A stretch of DNA of 64,000 nt from Xenorhabdus mauleonii. GTDB lineage: Bacteria > Pseudomonadota > Gammaproteobacteria > Enterobacterales > Enterobacteriaceae. Shown one piece after another: positions 56,748-64,000 of the stretch (its first letter is position 1; every line of letters starts with the position of its first letter). Location of the stretch: NCBI RefSeq assembly GCF_900113945.1, contig NZ_FORG01000003.1:62001-126000 (forward strand), given 5' to 3'. The position numbers were made by a program, and so were the translations under genes. The notes beneath the pieces were generated by a model. It ran no database searches. It saw only the letters and a program-made list of their open reading frames with translations, and was not told the origin of the DNA.

Positions 56748-57932
56748 TTATGCTTTATAAAAGGCACGGTGAATACCCAGTTCAAGACCGCGCAACTCAG
56801 CCAATGCTTTAAGGCGGCCAATCGCCGAATAACCGGGATTAACTTTCTTTTTCAAATCATCCAGCATTTGGTGCCCATGATCGGGGCGCATCGGGATAAG
56901 GTGAGTTTCACCTGCGTGCAACCGACGATGCTCTTCTTCTGCTATTGCTTTGATCACGGCATACATATCCACATCGCCGGCAAGATGGGTAGATTCATGG
57001 AATGTTCGTGGATTTTCTTCACGCAAGATTGAACGCAAATGCAGAAAATGGATCCGAGAACCAAACAATTTGATCATTTTCACCAAATCATTATCTGCAC
57101 GTACCCCGTAAGTTCCGGTACACATCGTGTAGCCATTGGCATGACTGTCTACGGTCTCAGCCATCCAGCGCATATCATCCAATGTAGAAACAATGCGTGG
57201 CAGGCCTAATATCTCGCGGGGTGGATCATCAGGATGAACCGCCATTTTGATCCCGATCTCTTCTGCAACCGGTATGATTTTTCTCAGAAAATAGGCAGAG
57301 TGCTCACGCAATTTAGCCTTATCAATGCCTGAATAACGTCTCAGATGCTGGCGAAATTCATCTAAGGTATAACCTTCTTCCGCACCGGGAAGACCTGCAA
57401 TGATCGTATTTATCAGCTTTTGTTTTTCTGCTTCAGTCATTGCGGCAAAGCGCTTCTTCGCCTGCGCAATTTCTTTATCGTTATAATCTTTTTCCGCACT
57501 TTCACGTTGCAGAATATAAATGTCGAAAACAGCAAATTCTATTTGATCAAAACGCAGCGCCTTGGAGCCATCAGGCAATTGATATTCCAGATCCGTGCGA
57601 GTCCAATCCAGAACCGGCATAAAGTTATAGCACACCGTTTGAATCCCGCAGGCAGCGAGGTTACGCAACGTCTGCTGATAATTGGCAATCCATTTATCAT
57701 ATTCCCCCGTATGCGTTTTAATATCTTCATGAATGGGCACGCTTTCCACCACCGACCACTCAAGCTGATGGGATTCAATCAGCGCCTTACGCTCTTTTAT
57801 CTCCTCAATAGACCAGATTTCACCGTTGGGGATATGGTGCAACGCCGTCACTATCCCCGAGACTCCCGTTTGACGGATATCAACCAATGAAATGGGATCT
57901 GTCGGGCCATACCAACGCCAAGTTTGTTTCAT
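56748..57932 (-). CDS. uxuA: Mannonate dehydratase
   Basis: A 394-residue protein, exactly the E. coli UxuA size. The TIM-barrel family residues are seen in [52 protein letters not shown] and [11 protein letters not shown] (metal-binding His/Cys). It dehydrates mannonate to 2-keto-3-deoxygluconate. First gene of uxuA-uxuB-kdgK; a TGGTnnACCA operator lies about 60 bases upstream. Confidence 0.95.
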   Translation of the reverse strand: MKQTWRWYGPTDPISLVDIRQTGVSGIVTALHHIPNGEIWSIEEIKERKALIESHQLEWSVVESVPIHEDIKTHTGEYDKWIANYQQTLRNLAACGIQTVCYNFMPVLDWTRTDLEYQLPDGSKALRFDQIEFAVFDIYILQRESAEKDYNDKEIAQAKKRFAAMTEAEKQKLINTIIAGLPGAEEGYTLDEFRQHLRRYSGIDKAKLREHSAYFLRKIIPVAEEIGIKMAVHPDDPPREILGLPRIVSTLDDMRWMAETVDSHANGYTMCTGTYGVRADNDLVKMIKLFGSRIHFLHLRSILREENPRTFHESTHLAGDVDMYAVIKAIAEEEHRRLHAGETHLIPMRPDHGHQMLDDLKKKVNPGYSAIGRLKALAELRGLELGIHRAFYKA

Positions 57933-57986
57933 GATGTCCTTTCTCCTATTTCATAAGCCATTTAGCCTCCCATAATTTTCCCTTTT

Positions 57987-58004
57987 CATCTGGTGAACCA
58001 ATAA
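57987..58004. promoter_or_regulatory. Candidate UxuR/ExuR operator
   Basis: The core TGGTGAACCA (57991-58000) fits the TGGTnnACCA pattern of the GntR-type hexuronate repressors and lies 55-70 bases before uxuA. The remaining gap to 58338 shows only short interrupted frames. Confidence 0.6.
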
Positions 58005-58338
58005 CAAGGAGAAATACAGGCTCAGCAATTACTGTGGAGTAATATTACGGAATTTGTAGCAACTCAGGTTACGCCAGTTGATATTGCCAATATGCGACAG
58101 GTATTAGAAAAATAAAAAGTGAGTGAGAATCCGTGAAGACGAGCCCAGCGATAAAAAATCTCACTTAGCTATCGCAAAAACAACGCGTAACAGCATGCAG
58201 GTTAAACAGCTAAAACAGTCTCGGACATGGTGTGAAAATAACCTTCTGTGGATGAAATTACACCGCAGGATTGAAAATACCTATGATGCTCAAATATGGA
58301 ATCTATAATAATTATAAGGTTTACCAAGTGAAAAATTA

Positions 58339-58845
58339 TTGGGAAAAGCCATTAGTGAATTTAAAAAGGTCAACCAACTACAGGGAGTCAACTTTTCCCG
58401 CCGTTTTCAAGCAATCCTCGATAGTTATAACGAACGCAGAGCAGATGACATCTTAAGTGGCGAAGAATTTGAAACGTTTAGCCAAGAGACGGCAGATATT
58501 ATCTACGATATTAAAACTGAAATGGGCACTTACGCCGAAATGGGAGTTGATATTGAAGAAAAAGCTTTTTATGACATTTTGAACCATATGCGTGAAAAAT
58601 ATCAATTCACCTATGACGATGAAAAAATGCTCATTTTGGCCAAAGAAATGAAGCTAGTTGTTGATAATTCGGCCCAATACCCAGATTGGAGTAAGCGAGA
58701 CGACATTAAAGCCAAACTCAAAGTGGATTTAATTCTTCTACTACACAAACATAATTTCCCTCCAATAGCGAATGACGAAGTCTATTACGGCGTGCTGGCA
58801 CAAGCAGAAAATTTTAAAATGAACCGAATGAACCAGACTGCCTAA
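58339..58845 (+). pseudogene. hsdR: Type I restriction enzyme HsdR, C-terminal remnant
   Basis: The frame (about 168 codons, open a little further upstream, with no good start) matches the C-terminal helical domain of HsdR (DUF3387 type): GVNFSRRFQAILDSYNERR, then DIIYDIKTEMGTYAEMGVD, EEKAFYDILNHM, DWSKRDDIKAKLKVDLI and the end LLLHKHNFPP. HsdR has about 1000 residues; nuclease and motor domains are gone and no hsdM or hsdS is visible. So it is the tail of a deleted type I restriction locus, and the AAA/S8 pair follows at the same site. Whether the fragment is translated is uncertain. Confidence 0.8.
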
Positions 58846-59050
58846 AACTAGTCAGTATTCAGAAGAATAAAATGCTACATGCTATGCTGTAAGGGAGGCT
58901 AAAAAAACTCACTTACACATGGCATATCCTTTGTTATGCCATAGATTAAAATACAACCGAGTCTCACATGGATGTTTCATCAGTACTATGTCAGAATGCT
59001 AGGCAGTTTTTGTAGTTATCCTATGTCTTACATAATACGAGAAAAAGGTC

Positions 59051-60034
59051 ATGGCAAGTTCGGAGCAGGTTAAAGCACTATTGCAATCTCATCTGGAAAA
59101 AGATGATGACAGATTTATGTCTGTTGCATTGCAAGTTGCTGCTTATGAGGCTCGCCGTGGGCATGGCAAGCTCGCCCAAGAGTTAAGAGATATTGTTGAA
59201 GTTGCCAAAAAAAAATCTAACCTCAATAAAAATGCACCAATATCAATAGCGAAAGGGATACAAGACACGAGCGGTCTACTCTCTACCTCCTATCCTAAAA
59301 ATAAACTTGTCGATCTTATTGCCAAAGATGAACTAAAAAACAAACTTGAACGTGTGATTCGTGAACAAAAATTTATGACAAAGCTGAAAAGTCATGGGTT
59401 GTCTCCACGAAGAAAAGTGCTTTTGGTTGGCCCACCGGGAACAGGAAAAACATTTACAGCCTCAATTCTAGCCGGAGAACTTGATTATCCTTTATTCCAA
59501 GTCAGGTTAGATGCTCTTATTACAAAATTTATGGGCGAGTCATCTGCAAAGTTAAGGCAGGTCTTTGATGCGATCGATAATGTCCGTGGTGTTTACTTTT
59601 TTGATGAATTTGACGCGCTTGGTTCACAAAGAAACGCTGGAAATGATGTTGGTGAAGCGAGAAGGATCCTTAATAGTTTTCTTCAAATGATTGAGCAAGA
59701 TGAATCAAATAGTCTAATAATTTGTGCTACTAACCACATTGAAATACTTGATCACGCTCTTTTTAGGCGATTTGATGATGTCATTCGATATGAGCTTCCT
59801 GAAGATGACGAGGTAATTATTTTATTTAAAAATAGATTATTGCCATTCGTCGCAAAGAATTTTTCTTGGAAAAAATTACCAGAAAAAGCCAAAGGGTTGA
59901 GTAGCGCAGAAATTACAAGAGCTGCTGAAGAAGCAATAAAAGACATGCTTATTCATGGTCATAACAAAATTAGTATGTCTTTACTAGACTCAGCAATCAC
60001 TGATAGAAAGAATATGCGTAATGAATTATTTTAA
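59051..60034 (+). CDS. AAA+ ATPase of a two-gene ATPase/subtilisin module
   Basis: A 327-residue classical AAA protein. A helical N-terminus (1-75) precedes the ATPase core: Walker A GPPGTGKTFTAS near 126, Walker B VYFFDEFDALGSQ near 188, sensor-1 CATNHIEILDHA, arginine finger region FRRFDDVIRYELPEDDE, and a C-terminal lid with SAEITRAAEEAIKD. The type is close to FtsH/katanin-like protein-remodelling ATPases, without membrane segments. The stop is 15 bases before a subtilase gene, so they form an operon. A likely role is to hand over or control substrates of the protease. Defence against phage is suggested only by context (restriction debris) and by knowledge that ATPase/protease pairs occur in conflict systems. 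Confidence 0.85.
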   Translation: MASSEQVKALLQSHLEKDDDRFMSVALQVAAYEARRGHGKLAQELRDIVEVAKKKSNLNKNAPISIAKGIQDTSGLLSTSYPKNKLVDLIAKDELKNKLERVIREQKFMTKLKSHGLSPRRKVLLVGPPGTGKTFTASILAGELDYPLFQVRLDALITKFMGESSAKLRQVFDAIDNVRGVYFFDEFDALGSQRNAGNDVGEARRILNSFLQMIEQDESNSLIICATNHIEILDHALFRRFDDVIRYELPEDDEVIILFKNRLLPFVAKNFSWKKLPEKAKGLSSAEITRAAEEAIKDMLIHGHNKISMSLLDSAITDRKNMRNELF

Positions 60035-60049
60035 TAGGAAAGGGATAAC

Positions 60050-62560
60050 ATGCCTCCTGTAATAAAAGAAAAAAAGCATATATTTATTGGAAAAAATGGC
60101 AAAGTAAAAAAATATTCAGCTTATCCGACTCCTAGACCGCCGCCTGATATACCAATACGTGATAGGAATATACATGGGCATCAATTACTTCATCGACTTA
60201 CTCAAATAAAATCAAAAGAAAGATTACTACTCAATGAAGCAGAGAAATATGAACTCGATTCTGTTCTAGGAATACAAATTACTTTCGAGAGTTACCCTGA
60301 AATAGAGTTTGATTTTGAGAAACTTGCAGACGTTAGAAGTGGCATTGAGATTCTTAATGTAATCTCTGTTGATAATAAATACATAGCAACAATATTAGTT
60401 CCTATTGGAAAATTTTCTGTTCTAGAAAAGAAAATAGAACAATACCTCGACCCTAAAAAAGACAAGAATAAAAACCCTAAAAATAGCAAACTAATAAATG
60501 CAATAAAAACTATACGACAAGCAGTTATTGAATATTTATGGAGTGATAACCCAGAGTTATATCCTGAATCTCCAGATGAAATACAATGGCTTGAAATTTG
60601 GTTACCTGTTGGTGCTGATAGGCAAGCAATCATTAGTGATTTTAAAAAATTATGCTCAATTCTAAATATTAAAATATCTCAAAGCACATTAGAATTTCCT
60701 GAAAGAACGGTTCTCCTCGTAGAAACGTCACTAAACCAATTAACACAGTCTGCTTTGTTATTAAGTAAGATAGCTGAAATAAAAAAAGCAAAAACCACTG
60801 CTGATTTTTTTGAACAGCTTCCCATATCAGATCAGCTTGAATGGTGTAATGATTTATTAAGCAGAGCATCATTTAAGCTCAATGATGATTGCCCATATAT
60901 ATCTATTATGGATACAGGTATAAATTTCGGTCATCCATTACTCCAACACGTATGTAACGAAAATGACTTATTTGTTATTGAGCCGAACTGGGATCCTGCT
61001 GATAGTGATGGGCATGGAACTGCAATGGCCGGTATCGCTACATTTGGTGATCTATCTTTAATATTAGATTCGCAAAATTCTGTACAAACCAAACACAGAA
61101 TCGAGTCAATAAAACTCTTAAGATACTCGGGAGATAATGAAGGGAAACACCTGGGGCAAATTACTGCTGACGGCATATCCCTTTCTGAAATCACCAATTT
61201 TGATAGAAAAAGAATTTATACGCTTGCTCTATCTGCAAAAGACGCTATGGATAGAGGAAAGCCTTCAGCATGGTCTTCTGAGCTAGATGCTTTATCAGTG
61301 GATTATCTTGGTGATAATTTATATCGCAGACTTTTTATTGTATGCGCTGGCAATACCGGAAGTGATTTGACCGCTTTAAAAGAATATCCCCAATATAATG
61401 AATTACAAGATATTCATGATCCCGGCCAAGCCTGGAACGTACTAACCGTTGGAGCATATACAAATAAAATTGATATACAAGATGAAGGGGCAGAATCATA
61501 TGTTCCATTAGCACCGAATGGCGGATTAAGCCCTTATAGTACAACGTCTGTCAATTGGGTATCTTCCATGCCAATAAAACCTGAAGTTGTATTTGAAGGT
61601 GGAAATATGGGGGTTGATTCATTTTCAGCCAGTTCAATGACTAGCCTACAGCTATTAACAACGCATCACGATATTCCAACGCGGTTGTTTTCGACATTTA
61701 ATGCTACCAGTGCAGCAACAGCATTAGCCGCAAAGTTTGCTGCTGAAATTTATTCTGAATATCCTAATCTTTGGCCTGAAACAGTGCGTGCCTTAATTGT
61801 GCATTCCGCTCAGTGGACTGATTCAATGAAAAAACAGTTCAATTATCCCAATAAAACAGAACGCAAGAAAGCACAGCATTTAGCTCGAGTTGCGGGATAT
61901 GGTGTGCCTGATCTAAAAAAAGCACTATGGAGCATGAATAATTCACTGGCAATGATTATCGAAGATGAACTACAACCATTTCAACTAATTAAAGGCGGGG
62001 AACCTACCACCAAAGAGATGCACGTTCATGAATTACCATGGCCAAAAGAAATTCTCCTTACATTAGGTGATGCACAGGTAAAAATGACTGTTACACTTTC
62101 TTATTTTATTGAGCCTAATCCCTCAAGCCGGAACATTTCAAATAAGTACCGTTATCCAAGCCATCAACTCAAATTTGATGTAAAACGACCCACTGAATCA
62201 ACACCACATTTTTTGCAACGCCTCAGCCGAGATGCAATCAATGAAGCAAAAAATATATCTAAGCCTCCCTTGGACTCAAATTGGCTATTAGGGGATTTTC
62301 GTCACAAGGGGTCAATTCATAAAGATGTATGGATGGGCAGCGCAGCCGACTTAGCTGAACGCGGTATGGTAGCTGTCTATCCCATGACAGGATGGTGGAG
62401 GACACGAAAAAAATTAGAAAGATATAATAAAATGGCTCGCTATGCCTTGATCATTTCAATTGAAACTAACTCCACAGATATTGATTTATACACACCAATA
62501 CAAAATCAAGTAAACAATAGGAGTTTTATAAAAACTGAAGTAACAATCAAAAATGAATAA
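60050..62560 (+). CDS. S8 (subtilisin-like) serine protease of the ATPase/protease module
   Basis: An 836-residue protein without signal peptide, so probably cytoplasmic. Residues 1-270 are an N-terminal region with two alpha/beta parts (prodomain-like or ATPase-docking). The peptidase S8 domain covers about 280-640, with a full triad: Asp in ISIMDTGINFGHPLL, His in SDGHGTAMAGIATF, Ser in FNATSAATALAAKF (in place of the usual GTSMAAP), and the oxyanion Asn in VCAGNTGSD. A C-terminal beta domain (650-836) follows. AGGAAAGG lies before the ATG. A cytoplasmic subtilase paired with an AAA ATPase suggests controlled proteolysis, possibly an abortive defence response; the trigger and target are unknown. 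Confidence 0.88.
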   Translation: MPPVIKEKKHIFIGKNGKVKKYSAYPTPRPPPDIPIRDRNIHGHQLLHRLTQIKSKERLLLNEAEKYELDSVLGIQITFESYPEIEFDFEKLADVRSGIEILNVISVDNKYIATILVPIGKFSVLEKKIEQYLDPKKDKNKNPKNSKLINAIKTIRQAVIEYLWSDNPELYPESPDEIQWLEIWLPVGADRQAIISDFKKLCSILNIKISQSTLEFPERTVLLVETSLNQLTQSALLLSKIAEIKKAKTTADFFEQLPISDQLEWCNDLLSRASFKLNDDCPYISIMDTGINFGHPLLQHVCNENDLFVIEPNWDPADSDGHGTAMAGIATFGDLSLILDSQNSVQTKHRIESIKLLRYSGDNEGKHLGQITADGISLSEITNFDRKRIYTLALSAKDAMDRGKPSAWSSELDALSVDYLGDNLYRRLFIVCAGNTGSDLTALKEYPQYNELQDIHDPGQAWNVLTVGAYTNKIDIQDEGAESYVPLAPNGGLSPYSTTSVNWVSSMPIKPEVVFEGGNMGVDSFSASSMTSLQLLTTHHDIPTRLFSTFNATSAATALAAKFAAEIYSEYPNLWPETVRALIVHSAQWTDSMKKQFNYPNKTERKKAQHLARVAGYGVPDLKKALWSMNNSLAMIIEDELQPFQLIKGGEPTTKEMHVHELPWPKEILLTLGDAQVKMTVTLSYFIEPNPSSRNISNKYRYPSHQLKFDVKRPTESTPHFLQRLSRDAINEAKNISKPPLDSNWLLGDFRHKGSIHKDVWMGSAADLAERGMVAVYPMTGWWRTRKKLERYNKMARYALIISIETNSTDIDLYTPIQNQVNNRSFIKTEVTIKNE

Positions 62561-62669
62561 TAAGCATAGCATAATTAGGTGGTTATATATTCTGGCAACC
62601 ACCTATTTTAAATAATTACAAATAATAATCATATTAATTTCATAATCTGGAAGAATTACTTTAAAACAT

Positions 62670-63356
62670 CTAATCAGAGTAACTCCACCTCACCGCCTTT
62701 TTAACCAACTCCTCCGTAGCATCAATATACCTGCTTTGATCTTTATCCCGACTAAGAATAAGCGGTATTTCAGTACACCCCATAATAAATTTTTCAACCC
62801 CAATATTTTCAAGTTGATTTATAACCGTTGCCATTAACCGATAAGCCCGTTCCTCATCGCCGCCCTTATAAGAAAAAATACTTTCCATAACAATCTCCTG
62901 CTGTATTTCATCAGGAATAACAAGATTGATATTTTCTCTTTCCAATCTCTCTTGATAAAGCCCCGCTTTTATTGTTCCGCTGGTAGCAAGGATAGCGACG
63001 TTATTTATTCCTTCATTTACAATTTTATTGCAAGTGATATCAATTATGCTCAGGAACGGAACCTGGGTTGATTCATTTAATTCTTTATACCAATAATGAG
63101 CAGTATTACATGGCATAATAATACATTCCGCGCCTACCGATTCTAATATCTTTAATGCAACTAACATTTTATTTAATGGTGATTCGCCACCAGAAAGTAT
63201 GCTCGCCGTTCTATCAGGAATGTCAGGAAATGAAACAGCGATAACAGGAATATGCTCTTGATCACAAGTTGCCGGTGTGTTTTTAATTATTTTATCCATG
63301 ACATCGACTGTTGCGGCCGGCCCCATACCACCAAGAATGCCAATTATTTTTTTCAT
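62670..63356 (-). CDS. Aspartate/glutamate racemase-family protein
   Basis: About 228 residues from ATG 63356 (GAGG upstream); the frame to 63443 lacks a site. Both catalytic Cys are kept, in MPCNTAHYWY and FIMGCTEIPLIL; the N-terminus KIIGILGGMGPAATVD is the family signature. Size and motifs match PLP-independent aspartate racemases and the broad amino-acid racemase YgeA. It is divergent from a LysR gene 130 bases away, which may control it. Confidence 0.9.
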   Translation of the reverse strand: MKKIIGILGGMGPAATVDVMDKIIKNTPATCDQEHIPVIAVSFPDIPDRTASILSGGESPLNKMLVALKILESVGAECIIMPCNTAHYWYKELNESTQVPFLSIIDITCNKIVNEGINNVAILATSGTIKAGLYQERLERENINLVIPDEIQQEIVMESIFSYKGGDEERAYRLMATVINQLENIGVEKFIMGCTEIPLILSRDKDQSRYIDATEELVKKAVRWSYSD

Positions 63357-63485
63357 ATGCCACCTCATAAAATAATCGTTATGATGGCATAGTGATGACA
63401 ATTGGCAATTGCAATATTTCCATGTGCTATGCTTTATTTGCATGCATTATTTTTATGCCTATGAGTAAATAATTGGATTTTATTT

Positions 63486-64000
63486 ATGCTTAATAATATT
63501 GAGTTGAAATGGTTATATGATGTTGTCATGTTAGAAGAGTTGCGCAGTTTTACGCTTGCCGCAGAGCGGAGAAATATTTCGCAGTCTTCTTTTAGCCGAA
63601 GGATTAAAGCGCTTGAAAATGCGGTCGGGTTTGAAATTTTCAACCGTAATTCGAATCCTTTACAGCTTTCTTTACAAGGAAGAGGTTTTATTGTTTATGC
63701 GAGAAATCTACTTAGCGATATAGAGCATCAAATTGGTAAAATAAAAGGCGGGGAAATACCTAAATATAGAATTAATATCGCAGCAGCTCATTCTATTTCT
63801 ATCTCCCTTTTGCCTGAATTGATTTCGGGTTTTTCCGAAAAACCCGATAAAGTATTTAATATTGAGTCTATTGATGTTGATGAAGCCGTTAATAATATAA
63901 AAAATGGTAAGAGTGACTTTATTCTCTCTTTCTTTAATGACGAGCTAATGACTTCCCCGTTTCTTTATCATAAGGTGCTGGATGCTCGGTTATACCTTGT
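63486..64000 (+). CDS. LysR-family regulator, HypT (YjiE)-like (partial, N-terminal part)
   Basis: The first 171 residues are visible; the gene runs off the right edge. The N-terminal helix-turn-helix is in LEELRSFTLAAERRNISQSSFSRRIKALENAVG; the stretches KWLYD, SFSRRIKALE, KINIAAAHS-like INIAAAHSISISLLPE and IDVDEAVNNIKNGKSD agree closely with E. coli HypT (a hypochlorite-responsive regulator), as far as I recall it. Start ATG 63486. It is divergent from the racemase gene, a usual arrangement for a LysR protein and its target. Confidence 0.82.
   Translation, partial: MLNNIELKWLYDVVMLEELRSFTLAAERRNISQSSFSRRIKALENAVGFEIFNRNSNPLQLSLQGRGFIVYARNLLSDIEHQIGKIKGGEIPKYRINIAAAHSISISLLPELISGFSEKPDKVFNIESIDVDEAVNNIKNGKSDFILSFFNDELMTSPFLYHKVLDARLYL

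Noticed and set aside
58005-58113. In-frame stretch before the hsdR remnant reading ITEFVATQVTPVDIANMRQ
   Set aside because: It looks like gene debris, but it is too short to assign and I could not match it to HsdR or any other protein.

Overview
The window looks like chromosome of an entomopathogenic or host-associated enterobacterium of the Xenorhabdus/Photorhabdus (Morganellaceae) type. The evidence is a moderately AT-rich sequence with enterobacterial operons (potABCD, fruBKA, uxuAB-kdgK), a GDSL autotransporter lipase, an Ail/OmpX protein, a LysM-bearing inverse autotransporter with Ig-like repeats, and a multi-hairpin palindromic repeat of a kind common in these genera. The genus is an inference from gene content and was not tested by alignment.

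Layout. (1) 1-7533, minus strand: an aromatic-CoA cluster with a cupin ring-cleavage dioxygenase (cut by the left edge), a fused FAD monooxygenase/old-yellow-enzyme acting on an aryl-CoA, a hotdog thioesterase, and IorB/IorA, a two-subunit TPP/Fe-S 2-oxoacid:ferredoxin oxidoreductase. (2) 8089-11631: autotransporter lipase and an MFS transporter. (3) 12182-20673: an AraC regulator facing a minus-strand operon of SDR, StyA-like indole/styrene monooxygenase, flavin reductase, isatin-hydrolase-like cyclase, FAD oxidoreductase and a phenol-type outer-membrane channel, with an unknown gene and an omptin fragment between. (4) 21124-25086: Ail/OmpX, O-acetylhomoserine sulfhydrylase, RtcB-like ligase. 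(5) 25447-30717: a tightly overlapping four-gene operon (KAS III, epimerase-like reductase, MBL hydrolase, F390-synthetase-like ligase) that resembles ole (beta-lactone/olefin) clusters but uses different enzymes, plus a PAP2 protein. (6) 30905-33844: repeat element, LysE exporter with its AraC regulator, an orphan unknown gene. (7) 33967-38045: polyamine transporter potABCD, split by a relic of a yefM-type antitoxin gene. (8) 38046-44081: a hairpin-rich gene-free tract, a DUF2165 membrane protein and the Cra-controlled fruBKA operon. (9) 44322-52212: a secreted Hint-domain protein beside a 1900-residue invasin-like adhesin with 678-bp internal repeats. (10) 52910-57932: YbjQ, a GNAT-like protein with an effector-like N-terminus, and the hexuronate genes kdgK-uxuB-uxuA. 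(11) 58339-62560: an hsdR remnant followed by an AAA ATPase/subtilisin pair, a candidate defence module. (12) 62670-64000: an aspartate-racemase-family gene divergent from a HypT-like LysR gene cut by the right edge.

How genes may work together. Regions 1 and 3 can be read as one pathway: indole is oxygenated and dehydrogenated to isatin, hydrolysed to isatinate (an aryl 2-oxoacid), oxidatively decarboxylated by IorAB to 2-aminobenzoyl-CoA, hydroxylated by the fused monooxygenase, released by the thioesterase and ring-cleaved by the cupin enzyme. Each enzyme family is recognisable, but the joining of the two clusters is inference. The second candidate novelty is the AAA/S8-protease pair next to restriction-enzyme debris.
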